Below, in pieces: positions 34,927 to 44,321 of a DNA stretch of 64,000 nucleotides (the first letter of the stretch is position 1; the number at the start of each line of letters is the position of its first letter). The DNA comes from Dyadobacter psychrophilus (GTDB lineage: Bacteria > Bacteroidota > Bacteroidia > Cytophagales > Spirosomataceae): NCBI RefSeq assembly GCF_900167945.1, contig NZ_FUZA01000012.1, forward strand, positions 1 to 64,000, given 5' to 3'. The notes below the pieces were generated by a model that made no database searches, was not told the DNA's origin, and saw only the letters and a program-made list of their open reading frames with translations. The position numbers were made by a program, and so were the translations under genes.

Positions 34927-36210
34927 ATGAAAGAAACTACCAACTCGAAAGCGAGCATTTACATATTTCTGTTACCTTTTCTGCTTTTGTACGCAGCTAT
35001 CTGTTTGAACTACAATTCCAAAATACTTGTAGGCGATGAAGAAAGATATCTGAGATATGCGAATGATCTGCTGCATGGATTTTACTCGCCGGCAGCACCC
35101 AACGTTGACTTATGGAGCGGACGTGGATATCCAGCACTTATAGCCCCATTGGTGTTTTTGAAGCTGCCTCTTACTTTCATCAGATTACTAAATGCTATAT
35201 TGCTTTATTTGTCGCTTGTGCTGGTTTTCAGGTCAATAGCAAGGTTTGCTTCTATCCGTTATGCTTATTTATATACCATCGCACTGGGTCTTTACTTTCC
35301 TGTCTACGAGAATCTGCCCTTGATTCTAACTGAATGTCTTGCTTGGTTTCTGATCAGTGCAGTCTGTTATCTCTTTATAGCTATTTCTAACCAGAAAGAA
35401 GTATCATGGAAAACAATTATCCTTGCCGGTTTTACAGTCGCTTTTCTAGCCATGACCAAGATAATATTTGGCTATGTAATCCTGGCAATGCTTGCAGTAT
35501 CCTTAGCTTCCTGCCTAGTTAAACGCTATGGTGCCTACGGAAAAAAAGCAGGCTATGTTTTTGCAATCGCCATGGCCTTGTGTATCCCCTATCTGGTTTA
35601 TACATATAGTTTGACCAGCAAAATGTTTTTCTGGTCAGACAGTGGCAGCATGTCCTTGTTTACCATGAGTGCCCCCTTTACCGGAGATTATGGCGACTGG
35701 AAAAGTGACTACAAAATGCTGGCAGATGCTAACTACCATACCTTTGCTGACAGCGTTGCAAAGTTATCGCCGCTGGCAAGAGAGGCAGCCTATAAAGAAA
35801 AAGCGGTTGAAAACATAAAAAAACATCCAGCAAAGTATTTGAGCAACTGCCTTGCAAACCTTGGAAGAATGCTGTTTTCCTATCCTTATACAGACACAAA
35901 ACAGGACCTGAAAACATTTTATACTATAATCCCCAACCTGTTTGTGACCTTCCTTATGCTGGCAAGCATCTTAATAGGGTTAATGCGATTCAAAGTAATT
36001 CCTCAAGCCCTTATCATACTTTTCATTTTCATCATGATTTATCTGGCAGGAAGTATCCTGGTGAGCGCAATGAGAAGAATGTTTTACATTACAATGCCCT
36101 TCTGGACCATATATTTTTCCTTCATTTTCACAAGGATAATTTCAATCAAAATTCAAAAGGATCCTGAATTACAGGATCTTCATTTGGTAGCAGAACATCC
36201 TTCCAGTTAA
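34927..36210 (+). CDS. GT-C membrane glycosyltransferase (family 39-like)
   Basis: A 427-residue multi-helix protein. After the first helix, VGDEERYLRYANDLL gives the acidic motif in the first periplasmic loop that is typical for GT-C enzymes of the PMT/ArnT type. About 9-10 further helices follow. Such enzymes take sugars from polyprenyl phosphate at the outer face of the membrane. The gene directly before it encodes a polyprenyl-phosphate sugar synthase, so a two-step donor route is likely. Confidence 0.75.
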   Translation: MKETTNSKASIYIFLLPFLLLYAAICLNYNSKILVGDEERYLRYANDLLHGFYSPAAPNVDLWSGRGYPALIAPLVFLKLPLTFIRLLNAILLYLSLVLVFRSIARFASIRYAYLYTIALGLYFPVYENLPLILTECLAWFLISAVCYLFIAISNQKEVSWKTIILAGFTVAFLAMTKIIFGYVILAMLAVSLASCLVKRYGAYGKKAGYVFAIAMALCIPYLVYTYSLTSKMFFWSDSGSMSLFTMSAPFTGDYGDWKSDYKMLADANYHTFADSVAKLSPLAREAAYKEKAVENIKKHPAKYLSNCLANLGRMLFSYPYTDTKQDLKTFYTIIPNLFVTFLMLASILIGLMRFKVIPQALIILFIFIMIYLAGSILVSAMRRMFYITMPFWTIYFSFIFTRIISIKIQKDPELQDLHLVAEHPSS

Positions 36211-36213
36211 CTA

Positions 36214-37176
36214 ATGATTATGAGAGTTCTATTTATAACAAATATGTTCCCCGTTGCTGATTATATCTATTTCGGCATACACGTCAAAGAACAAATCGAG
36301 TCTTTACAAAAATACAATGATGTCGATGCCGAAGTCTTCTTCATCAATGGCAGGGAGAGCAAAGCGAACTACATGGATAGTGTACTGAAAATTCGCAGCA
36401 AAATTCAAACCGGGAATTTTGATCTCATCCACATACACTATGGCATTTCGGGTTTGTTCCTTTTATTTTTCACACCAAGTATTCCAGTGGTAATAACATT
36501 ACACAGCGGCGAGCTTTACAGAAAGAAGGGCTGGATAAACCATATCCTGCAGAAGCGTCTGACTATGGCCGTAGTAAAGAAAGTGAGCAAGATTGTTGTT
36601 TTAAACGACGATATGAGCCGCCTGCTGAGTGTATATAAGAATAAGCTGGCCAAAATTCCATGCGGCACAGATCTTACCATATTCAAAGTCAGCCAGGTTG
36701 AAAAAAGATCCGACAAAATAGTGATCGGTTTTCCAGGCAATAAGGCCAGAAAAGAAAAAAATTATCTCTTATTCAACGAAATAGTAAGCACTTTAAGACT
36801 GTCGCACGAGGTTGAAGTGATTGAATTTCATAATCTGAGCCGGAACGATGTCGTCCGGAATCTGCACCGGCTGGATCTACTGTTAATGACCTCAACGGTC
36901 GAAGGTTCGCCTCAGATCATCAAGGAAGCAATGGCAGCCAACAAGGCAATCGTCTCAACGTCAGTGGGTGACGTAGCAGACTTGCTGAAAAATGTAAGCA
37001 ATAGCCATGTGCTTAATTCCTTTAATGCCAACGACTTTATCAAACCAATCAATGACGTTATAGCACTTCCATCAGACAAAAGAATCTCGAATGGACGTGA
37101 TAAGATACTAGCGATGGGCCTGGACACTAAACGAGTTGCTGATTCCGTATATCAACTCTACCAAACTGTACTATGA
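36214..37176 (+). CDS. Glycosyltransferase family 4
   Basis: A 320-residue GT-B transferase. The N-terminal domain starts MRVLFITNMFPVADYIYFGIHV, typical for GT4. The C-terminal half has IGFPGNKARKEKNYLL, then STVEGSPQIIKEAMAANKAIV, the conserved EGxP..I.EAMA donor-binding helix. Two ATGs (36214, 36220) are possible. The stop overlaps the ATG of the next acyltransferase gene by four bases. Confidence 0.87.
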   Translation: MIMRVLFITNMFPVADYIYFGIHVKEQIESLQKYNDVDAEVFFINGRESKANYMDSVLKIRSKIQTGNFDLIHIHYGISGLFLLFFTPSIPVVITLHSGELYRKKGWINHILQKRLTMAVVKKVSKIVVLNDDMSRLLSVYKNKLAKIPCGTDLTIFKVSQVEKRSDKIVIGFPGNKARKEKNYLLFNEIVSTLRLSHEVEVIEFHNLSRNDVVRNLHRLDLLLMTSTVEGSPQIIKEAMAANKAIVSTSVGDVADLLKNVSNSHVLNSFNANDFIKPINDVIALPSDKRISNGRDKILAMGLDTKRVADSVYQLYQTVL

Positions 37177-37739
37177 GAAAGATATTTCTTGTCTTATACT
37201 ATACCATAGCCAGAAACCTTCCTGCCAGCTACTTTCCCATGGGCCGCTTCTTTAATCTTCTTAGGATTTCTATCCTAAGAAGATTGATTATTATCGGTAA
37301 GAATAATTGCATTCAACCCGGCTTCCGCTTCGGAATGAGGGACACGCTGTCGATTGGGGACAATTGCCAAATTAATGAAAATGTCTACATCCAATCCGCG
37401 ATCATAGGAAGCTATGTATTGATTGCCCAGAATGTATCAATCTTAGCTGTTACTCACGAATTTAGCTCAACTGACATGCCCATTATATTGCAAGGCTCAA
37501 CCAAACCCAATCCCGTCCGTCTCGAAGACGATGTATGGATAGGCCGCAATGTGATCCTCATGCCAGGAATTGTGATCGGTAAGGGTGCAATTATTGGCGC
37601 AGGGGCAGTTGTGACCAAAGATGTCCCGCAATATGCTATCATGGGAGGTGTTCCGGCAAAGCTGATCAGATACAGAAATAAAAATCAAACCTCCACCAAT
37701 GAATTTCATCAAATATTTGACCCAGGACTGGGAAAATAA
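37173..37739 (+). CDS. Hexapeptide acyltransferase (WcaF/LacA-like)
   Basis: A 188-residue left-handed beta-helix acyltransferase starting in an ATGA overlap. The helix runs ~residues 45-165 (IGKNNCIQPGF, VYIQSAIIGSYVLIAQNVSI, DDVWIGRNVILMPGIVIGKG). AVTHEFSS supplies the His typical of maltose/galactoside O-acetyltransferase relatives. The end overlaps the following gene by 41 bp, in another frame. Probable role: O-acylation of a sugar in the repeat unit. Confidence 0.85.
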   Translation: MRKIFLVLYYTIARNLPASYFPMGRFFNLLRISILRRLIIIGKNNCIQPGFRFGMRDTLSIGDNCQINENVYIQSAIIGSYVLIAQNVSILAVTHEFSSTDMPIILQGSTKPNPVRLEDDVWIGRNVILMPGIVIGKGAIIGAGAVVTKDVPQYAIMGGVPAKLIRYRNKNQTSTNEFHQIFDPGLGK

Positions 37740-38196
37740 TAAAGGTTATACAAAGGGTAAATTGCTAACATTCAGCTTTCGGCTGGCCAGTTACGCCAGA
37801 CAAGGCAAAGTCCTAAAGTTGATCTTAACGCCCTATTTGGGCTTTTATAAATTTTGGATAGAATGGGTTTTCGGCATAGAAATTCCTTATGAAGCAACCA
37901 TTGGTCGCGGCTTCAAGGTATACCATGGTAACGGTTTAGTAATTAATAAAAACGTCGTTATTGGCAAAAACTGCATTCTGAGGCATACAACAACGCTTGG
38001 CAACAAAGGAGATATTGTTTCCGACTGTCCTGACATAGGTGATAATGTCCAAATCGGGGCTCACGTCTGCATACTAGGTAAGATTACCATCGGCGATAAT
38101 GCGGTGATTGGAGCCGGCAGCATTGTAACCAAGGACGTTCCACCGAATGCAGTGGTTGCAGGTAATCCTGCCAAAATAATAAGGTATATTCCCTAA
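37699..38196 (+). CDS. Serine O-acetyltransferase-like acyltransferase (WcaB-like)
   Basis: A 165-residue CysE/WcaB-like acyltransferase starting at ATG 37699, inside the last 41 bp of the upstream gene. Hexapeptide turns cover residues ~75-160 (IGRGFKVYHGNGLVINKNVVIG, NCILRHTTTLGN, IGDNVQIGAHVCILGKITIG). The end AVVAGNPAKIIRYIP is typical. It is the third acyltransferase in the locus, so the polymer may carry several acyl groups. Confidence 0.85.
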   Translation: MNFIKYLTQDWENNKGYTKGKLLTFSFRLASYARQGKVLKLILTPYLGFYKFWIEWVFGIEIPYEATIGRGFKVYHGNGLVINKNVVIGKNCILRHTTTLGNKGDIVSDCPDIGDNVQIGAHVCILGKITIGDNAVIGAGSIVTKDVPPNAVVAGNPAKIIRYIP

Positions 38197-38202
38197 CAGG
38201 AC

Positions 38203-38245
38203 AGCTGCGGATATATACCTCGCTATCTTTAAATAGCCCGCAGCT
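38203..38245 (+). terminator. Hairpin after the polymer gene run
   Basis: AGCTGCGG (38203-38210) pairs with CCGCAGCT (38238-38245), with an inner stem GCTAT/ATAGC. It starts seven bases after the acyltransferase stop. There is only a short T stretch (CTTTA) after it, so termination may be weak. Confidence 0.45.
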
Positions 38246-39015
38246 CTTTAAGGCAGCTGGAAAAAGCAGCACATTTGCACATCATTATGCAAGTCAAAAG
38301 ACTCCAAAACGATCCAGACGCATAGAAGCTGGTATGATAATTTCGACCGTGAAGTGGTCCGATGACCGATAAGAAGCACTAAAAACGAGTTTCATATGGC
38401 TTGCTACCTGATCCGCCAAATCAGGTCGGCCTAATCTAAGCAATTTTGGGACATAAGATAGTAGCTGAATGACTTTAAAGGTCAAAAATCGGTTCATCTA
38501 TCTATGCACTTTGCCAAACGGTCGGTGCAGGTGGACTAATTATATGCAGATTGTAGATGGCAACTAGCTAACCATAAGGAAGAAAACTTTGTTTGCAAAC
38601 CGCTGCAGGGCCCTTTTGAGGACAAGCACCTGTAAGGATCGGTTTGTGCGCCGTCCGTCAACCATCCGATCTCGGCCCAGCATATTTGTCATCAAAAAAG
38701 TAAATGAAACTTTCAAGCTCAAACAAAGCATGCCCCCGGCCGATGATCCGTATGATAGTAATCGGCTGGTCGCCGTGAAGAAGGGGAAGCGAATTGAACT
38801 TGTCAAAAGGCGGTTGCGAAAGCGATAAAAAAGTCCTTTCTATTGGAATACAGTGTCGGGTAACACGATACAAAAAGGTTGCACACGTCTTTGAATTATT
38901 AAATTTGCACAATTCTAAGGACTATGTTACTGGCAAAAAGGATGAGAATTAAAGTTTTCTATCAGCGCACTTTGCAAAAGTGTAATTCAAACAGAGCCAC
39001 CTTTGAAAGCGCTCG
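38246..39015. other. Gap without a confident gene
   Basis: About 0.8 kb between the acyltransferase gene and the minus-strand lyase gene. I see two weak frames: minus 38294-38497 (67 residues, GRPDLADQVASHMKLVF) and plus 38589-38828 (79 residues from TTG, ending in a very basic KKGKRIELVKRRLRKR). Neither is recognised or has a strong start. They may be leftovers of a deleted gene. Confidence 0.3.
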
Positions 39016-39873
39016 TTATCTTCCAGGTTCAACTTTGCCATAGCTGGCCTTGTCATTGCCGATAGTGATTTCATCCACGAAAATGACGCGATTATTTACC
39101 CGCACATTACCCGGTCTTTCCCAATCCCATTTGCTAATTCCAACCTTAAAATAAGGAAAAGTAGAGTCATTGTAAGTATTTGGCTGGCCCATTAGGCTAA
39201 ATACAGGCTCCTTGTTTTTCCAAACTTCTATAATACCCGTATTATCGTGAGCCCACCTTATGTGGAAAACCCAATCGATCCACCGCTCTTTGGTAACTGG
39301 TCCAAGATCAATTCTCTTGAAATCGTATTTGTACTGGGGGGTGACTTTATTGCTGTCCGTTCTGATTTCTAAAACAAAATGGTCTTCCAGCACACCAAGA
39401 AAAAGAGGTGCACTTCTCCAGTTTTCTCCTGACGAAAAATCAGGCAATGCCTGCCACTCGACTATACTTTCTTCCAAAGAGTCTTTAACAAATGCTTTTG
39501 GGAAGTAAAGTGAGAAGCCAAACCACCCTTCTCTGTTCTTATTGGGTGCTCGGGCCAGCTGAGATCGAAATCCCAGAGAAGAATCATTCTTTCTTAATTC
39601 AAAACGCACCGATTTGGCACCTGCACGCTTTACAGAATCGCTTGATTGACCTGACCAGGAGCAACATAAGCTACTTTCATACCATTTTGCAATCTTACTG
39701 TCAAAATTATGATAAGCTATAACGAAGCTATCCAGCGGATAAATAATGTCCGGATCTTTATCGACTATTTCTTTATCTTCCAGATGCATCATCTTACATG
39801 CGGAAAGTACATTCAGGCATACAAAAAGTAAAATCAATTTGAACCGGCTTCCTACAACAATTTCATTTACCAT
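39016..39873 (-). CDS. Heparin lyase I-like lipoprotein (copy 1)
   Basis: A 285-residue lipoprotein (lipobox VLSAC at Cys26). The rest looks like the polysaccharide lyase family of jelly-roll fold related to heparin lyase I. Motifs are GAKSVRFELRKND, EGWFGFSLYFPKAF, EESIVEWQALPD, KERWIDWVFHIRWAHDNTG, IEVWKNKEP and YFKVGISKWDW. A CC pair (SLCCSW) is shared with the paralogue at 44322. It likely acts at the periplasm or outer membrane on the polymer made here, as trimming enzyme or release factor. Substrate and catalytic residues cannot be fixed from sequence alone. Confidence 0.75.
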   Translation of the reverse strand: MVNEIVVGSRFKLILLFVCLNVLSACKMMHLEDKEIVDKDPDIIYPLDSFVIAYHNFDSKIAKWYESSLCCSWSGQSSDSVKRAGAKSVRFELRKNDSSLGFRSQLARAPNKNREGWFGFSLYFPKAFVKDSLEESIVEWQALPDFSSGENWRSAPLFLGVLEDHFVLEIRTDSNKVTPQYKYDFKRIDLGPVTKERWIDWVFHIRWAHDNTGIIEVWKNKEPVFSLMGQPNTYNDSTFPYFKVGISKWDWERPGNVRVNNRVIFVDEITIGNDKASYGKVEPGR

Positions 39874-39965
39874 TGTATTAAATTTAAGCTATTAGAATAT
39901 TGTAAAGTTCGTATAAGATCTATTTGTTACAGCGATGAAAATTTGCTCAGCAAGATCCTGTACTT

Positions 39966-40448
39966 CTATACGGAAATAAAATTTTGAAGAGAATTAATCA
40001 ACTCAGATGATGCGTAATTTCCTACGGTGTGCAGCGGATTTAATTCTCCTCGCATCAGGTTTAGAATTTTCTCCCTCAGCATTTGCTCACTGTATGCAAC
40101 ATGCAAATAATTAAGTCTTTCCAATTTCTTTGCCGTAGCTAGCTGATGGTCATTTCTATGTTCACCAAGCTTAGCCAGCTTGGGAAATACGATAATTGGT
40201 TTATTGTATTGCATAGCAGAAATTATTGTTCCCATCCCCGCATGGCTTACAATTAATTTTGCAGATGAAAAGTATTTGTCAAATTCAATTGGATCAATGA
40301 AATTAAATGACTTCATATTCTTTACCATATAATTTCCTTTTGAAGTTTGCGCAACAAAAGAAATTTCAGGAAGGTCTTTTGCTAAATGATCCATAATTGA
40401 AATAAGACGATCAAATGGTCCTTGGGTACCAACTGTTACAAATATCAT
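39966..40448 (-). CDS. PssE/Alg13-like glycosyltransferase subunit
   Basis: A 160-residue protein matching the C-terminal half of GT28-type transferases. It starts MIFVTVGTQGPFDRLISIMD, has IVSHAGMGTIISAMQYNKPIIVFPK (the donor-binding loop) and GEHRNDHQLATAKKLE. It corresponds to Alg13/PssE/EpsF, the nucleotide-sugar-binding subunit. Its ATG overlaps the stop of the partner gene as TAATG, so the two are translationally coupled. Confidence 0.9.
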   Translation of the reverse strand: MIFVTVGTQGPFDRLISIMDHLAKDLPEISFVAQTSKGNYMVKNMKSFNFIDPIEFDKYFSSAKLIVSHAGMGTIISAMQYNKPIIVFPKLAKLGEHRNDHQLATAKKLERLNYLHVAYSEQMLREKILNLMRGELNPLHTVGNYASSELINSLQNFISV

Positions 40449-40888
40449 TATAATACGTTTCCGCTAAATGTGACTTTTGAATTAGATAAATCGGGCCATT
40501 GCGTATAACTTTTATCAGCAATAGCAGCAGCAATTTTGCCACTCATTGACAGGTTTTCAACATTTGCTATGCTATCAATCCAGACCGTTTTTGCTCCAAT
40601 TATTTTACCTGCAATAATACCCATTAACCCGGGCGCAGCTCCTGTTGTGATAATAATATTTGGTTTGACAGTGTAAATTAATTTTAGTACACAAACTAAG
40701 GAATAAAAAAGCTTTACCTTATTCCACCGACTAGCATCGGGAATATCATAAAACTCATATCCTTTAACTGTGTCGGCAAAACTTTTTTTGGTTGAAGCGT
40801 AGATTAATTCATGACCTTCGAAGGCAGGCTTCAGTCTTAATAGCTGGACCCAATGTCCGCCGGCGGAAGCAATCGCAAGTATTTTCAT
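40448..40888 (-). CDS. PssD/Alg14-like glycosyltransferase subunit
   Basis: A 146-residue protein, start ATG 40888 (MKILAIASAGGHWVQLLRL); the frame is open 39 bp more upstream but the conserved Alg14 start SAGGHW fits this ATG. It resembles Alg14/PssD, the membrane-docking subunit that binds the acceptor lipid: LFYSLVCVLKLIYTVKPNIIITTGAAPG and AKTVWIDSIANVENLS. Together with the downstream PssE-like subunit it would form one transferase. The pair and the lyase gene lie against the direction of the rest of the locus. Confidence 0.88.
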   Translation of the reverse strand: MKILAIASAGGHWVQLLRLKPAFEGHELIYASTKKSFADTVKGYEFYDIPDASRWNKVKLFYSLVCVLKLIYTVKPNIIITTGAAPGLMGIIAGKIIGAKTVWIDSIANVENLSMSGKIAAAIADKSYTQWPDLSNSKVTFSGNVL

Positions 40889-41576
40889 TGTGGGAGGGTT
40901 TGAACTAAATTCGATAACTATATACAAATAGACTAAACAAGACTTCTCATTAAATCCGATGCAAGTATAAAATTATTAAGTCTATCACAAACCATTTTTG
41001 GGGTAATCACAAGGATTAATAGGGTGTAGGTTGATGCGAATGGGGGCAATTTAAAAGACGTAATACACATCAATATTCTTTAAAAAAAAGTATTTCTACA
41101 ACGGTTATACATTGATAATTAGATTTTGTATAAATAGTTAACATTTCATTAATAGTTAAATTGAACGCTGCGATCTCCTGTCATTTCAACTGGCAAATAA
41201 TTAACGTTGAATATAGAACTATTTCGAAAAATGATCTTCCTGTACCAATTCACCAACAAACCTTAACATACTACCCCACACTTAGGACAATTGCAAGCAA
41301 GTATATGGAATTAAATGAAATTTTAGATTTGAACACCCCTTATAGAATTACGATTACCCCAATGTTCTCAAAGTTAGACCCAAAAAACTTTACATCATTT
41401 TTTTAGCTTTTATCTTAGATGCATCAATAATTGGGGCCACATAAATATTGGATTATTTGCTAGGGCAGATGCCACTTCTTATTTAAAGAAACAAGATTTC
41501 TTACGCCATCAAATATACTTTTCCCAGACTCTTTATTCAAGATCCCGCAAATTAAAACACCGCTTAAAATTTCAGA
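40889..41576. other. AT-rich gap upstream of a glycosyltransferase
   Basis: About 690 bp, strongly AT-rich. A weak plus frame (41161-41406, TTG start, 81 residues, not recognised) is the only sizable one. Two direct copies of AATAGTTAA lie near 41131-41158. I see no clear promoter or RNA gene. Confidence 0.3.
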
Positions 41577-42515
41577 ATGAGTAACAAAACGTTTGATATT
41601 CCTGTCCTGCTGATTATGTTTAACAGGCCCGAAACCACATGCCACGTCTTCGACCAAATAAGGAAATTAAGACCTGATAAACTTTACATTTTTTCTGAGG
41701 CACACAGGAAAGGTGAACACAATGAAGCTGAACTGGTCGAAACATGCAGGTACCTGGTTGACGATTCACAAATCAACTGGACATGCGATGTAGAAAGATG
41801 GTATGCCGACACCTTTATGGGACATGCAATCGGTATATCGTCAGCTATTACCTGGGCCTTTGAGACGTGTGAGAAACTAATCGTTTTACAGGATGATTGT
41901 CTTCCGCACCCTACTTTTTTCACGTTCTGCAAGCTAATGCTTGAAAAGTATGAAAACAATGACCGTGTCATGCACATATCGGGAACAAGGTGGAACCAGA
42001 ATTTCGACATTAAGCACACCGATCACTTCTTTAGTCCTATCGGGCACATATGGGGCTGGGCCACTTGGAAAAGGGCCTGGAGCAAATATGATTTTTGGAT
42101 GGAACAGTTTCCGGAAATGAGAAGCCAGAAAAGGATTCAAATGTTGTTCGATGATGCAGACATTGCCAGTTTTTGGAACAGTCGGCTAGAAGAAGTTTAT
42201 GACGAGCATTCAAAAAAATCCTGGGACTATCAATGGCAGTATACTTTATTCATGAACTACGGCCTTGCAGCAATCCCAAATGTGAACCTTGTGAGCAATA
42301 TCGGATTTGAACGTGCCAGTTATGGAATCAAACAGCTCGATAAACATTTTCGTCAAACACAAGCATGGAAGAATCTTCCCGGGCAAGTTGATCTGATCAT
42401 TGACAAAAAGTACGAGCGGAATTATGCTATTAACCACTTTTTCATTAATACAGGATTGTGGAGCCGTATTTTCCAAGGATTTAAGCAAATGCTTCAATCG
42501 CTTAGTGTCAGTTGA
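41577..42515 (+). CDS. Nucleotide-diphospho-sugar transferase (HlpA-like glycosyltransferase)
   Basis: A 312-residue GT-A-type protein. The start FDIPVLLIMFNRPETTCHVFDQI and FETCEKLIVLQDDCLPHPTFFTFC (metal-binding acidic pair) are typical of the group annotated as hemolytic HlpA-like transferases. It also has GHIWGWATWKRAW, conserved in this group. It is upstream of the second initiating phosphotransferase with a 102-bp gap. It is probably one more transferase for the polymer. Confidence 0.82.
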   Translation: MSNKTFDIPVLLIMFNRPETTCHVFDQIRKLRPDKLYIFSEAHRKGEHNEAELVETCRYLVDDSQINWTCDVERWYADTFMGHAIGISSAITWAFETCEKLIVLQDDCLPHPTFFTFCKLMLEKYENNDRVMHISGTRWNQNFDIKHTDHFFSPIGHIWGWATWKRAWSKYDFWMEQFPEMRSQKRIQMLFDDADIASFWNSRLEEVYDEHSKKSWDYQWQYTLFMNYGLAAIPNVNLVSNIGFERASYGIKQLDKHFRQTQAWKNLPGQVDLIIDKKYERNYAINHFFINTGLWSRIFQGFKQMLQSLSVS

Positions 42516-42617
42516 AAAACTATCCAGCCGAATACTTACCCACATACCAGCTCATAATTTATGCAAGCATATCAAAACATTAAACCCTTCTAGTTAAACG
42601 TACCAGCCCTCAACATT

Positions 42618-43985
42618 ATGAAGAATCACATTACAGGAAATCTTTCCATAATGCACCTATGGATGGACATTTCTCTTCTAAATTTGTCCTATGCCCTATC
42701 TGCGCCGTTACTTCTTGGCCAAGACAGTCTTTTGAACGATCTCTCATCAGTCAACTTGCTTCTCTACGGCAACTTATTTTGGGTGGTCTGCCTCTATGTG
42801 GCCAAACCCTATGTCTATACGCAAACAACTTATACGAGCCATAGACATTTGGGAAAGCTTGTTATTGCAATAGTGCTGCATCTCTTATTGATGGAGACAC
42901 TGCTTTACAGCACCAATGGTACCATGGGTGTAAGAGAAAACTTTGTTTTTATCTCTTTCCAACTATTTAGTGGTCTATGTATTGCGGCACATCTAGTAAC
43001 AATATTGACGGTCCAATACCTTCAAAAAGCAGGGTTTAATCGAAAACGATATGCAGTGGTGGGAAAAGGCGATTTGACTGACTTAGTAAACTATTATGAT
43101 CACAAGCACCGCGATATTGGATACCAATTCTGCGGAACTTTTGAGATGAGCGGCCAGCCGCCACAGATCGATCATCTGGAGAATTTCATAGAAAGCCAGC
43201 GGCTGGACTATCTTTATTGCTGCCTGGCAAAAATGAATCGCGAGCAGGTGCAAAGTGTTATCAAACTGGCAGAGCGGAAGAAAACACAGGTCTGCCTTAT
43301 CCCTGATTTCATGGGCTTTGAAGTTAATAAATTCAATTTAGAGTTCGATGAAACGTATCCACTCATCAACGTTGATCCTAAGCCGCTTTCCAATATTGGT
43401 GAGCAGATTATCAAACGGGGCTTCGACCTGAGTTTTTCAGCTATTGTTATGGTTCTGGGATTTCCTGTTTTTCTTCTGATCATGCTGGCCGTAAAACTAT
43501 CCTCAAAGGGAACTATATTTTTTCTGCAAGAGCGTACAGGCAGGTGGGGCAAAACTTTCAAGATCATCAAGTTTAGAACCATGCGCATGGATGCCAATGA
43601 ATTTGGCCTGCAACACTCTCTTGGCCCAAAGGATCCTCGCATAACACCTATCGGAAATCTGCTACGACGCAGTCGCCTAGATGAGCTGCCACAATTTTTA
43701 AATGTATTGAAGGGCGAAATGTCGGTTGTAGGGCCGCGCCCGCTACATAAATACGATGTAGATATGCTCATGCAAGAAGCCAGTCATGATTTTCAAAAAG
43801 CACTCACAATAAGGCCGGGTATTACATCGATAGGTCAAATCAAAGTGGGCTATGCAACCAACATGTCCGAAAACCTACACCGCCTCAAATATGATATTTT
43901 ATACTTAAATACATATAGTCTCACTACTGACTTATATCTGATCTGGCTAACTATCCAAGTCATTCTGTTAGGTAAGGGCAAGTAG
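42618..43985 (+). CDS. Undecaprenyl-phosphate sugar phosphotransferase (copy 2)
   Basis: A 455-residue initiating transferase, the same length as the copy at 6038 and clearly related (MKNH start, then HLWMDISLLNLSY versus HLWTDVVLLNLSF). The C-terminal catalytic domain has KRGFDLSFS, FFLQERTGRWGKTFKIIKFRTM, RLDELPQFLNVLKGEM and SVVGPRP. Membrane helices lie in residues ~15-140. It would start a repeat unit on undecaprenyl phosphate. The two copies may use different sugars or serve different polymers; the sequence does not say which. Confidence 0.93.
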   Translation: MKNHITGNLSIMHLWMDISLLNLSYALSAPLLLGQDSLLNDLSSVNLLLYGNLFWVVCLYVAKPYVYTQTTYTSHRHLGKLVIAIVLHLLLMETLLYSTNGTMGVRENFVFISFQLFSGLCIAAHLVTILTVQYLQKAGFNRKRYAVVGKGDLTDLVNYYDHKHRDIGYQFCGTFEMSGQPPQIDHLENFIESQRLDYLYCCLAKMNREQVQSVIKLAERKKTQVCLIPDFMGFEVNKFNLEFDETYPLINVDPKPLSNIGEQIIKRGFDLSFSAIVMVLGFPVFLLIMLAVKLSSKGTIFFLQERTGRWGKTFKIIKFRTMRMDANEFGLQHSLGPKDPRITPIGNLLRRSRLDELPQFLNVLKGEMSVVGPRPLHKYDVDMLMQEASHDFQKALTIRPGITSIGQIKVGYATNMSENLHRLKYDILYLNTYSLTTDLYLIWLTIQVILLGKGK

Positions 43986-44069
43986 AGCGCTAATCAAAAC
44001 TGCTTACCGGCTCTTCTTATTTGCTGTAATCATTGCCAGCCTCCCATCCGTTTACGCAGCATTTACACA

Positions 44070-44100
44070 GACCCAATCATTTCTTGATTGGGTCTTGTTT
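44070..44100 (+). terminator. Terminator after phosphotransferase copy 2
   Basis: GACCCAATCA (44070-44079) pairs with TGATTGGGTC (44085-44094), followed by TTGTTTTG. It lies 85 bp after the stop codon. Confidence 0.75.
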
Positions 44101-44239
44101 TGTTTGTACCACCAGCATAAAATACGAATTAATTCTATACGAAAACATATTTTAAGCGCGGATTTGCCGTCATTTCTAAAACTATTTTGATTACTCAGGC
44201 ATAGTAATCAAAATGTTGCTACATTGGATACACGACAAC

Positions 44240-44278
44240 ATAGAAGTAGTATGTGCTAGTAGTAGCATTTACTTCTAT
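44240..44278. promoter_or_regulatory. Inverted repeat upstream of lyase copy 2
   Basis: ATAGAAGTA (44240-44248) and TACTTCTAT (44270-44278) form a 9-bp dyad, with an inner TGCT/AGCA pair. It sits ~45 bp before the lyase ATG in a 336-bp gap that has no other gene, so it may be an operator or RNA hairpin. Confidence 0.4.
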
Positions 44279-44321
44279 CTCTATGTTGGTTGACTAAAAC
44301 AACCCACCAATCTAGAAGTAC

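Noticed and set aside
41161..41406. 81-codon frame in the AT-rich gap
   Set aside because: TTG start, no signal, no recognisable motif. Kept only as a note in the gap entry.
43214..43771. 185-codon frame opposite phosphotransferase copy 2
   Set aside because: It lies wholly inside the conserved catalytic domain of the real gene and has no protein-like motif.
43988..44130. Signal-peptide-like translation (TAYRLFLFAVIIASLPSVYAA) after phosphotransferase copy 2
   Set aside because: No start codon in frame, and the terminator hairpin lies within it. Perhaps an old remnant, but not supportable as a gene.
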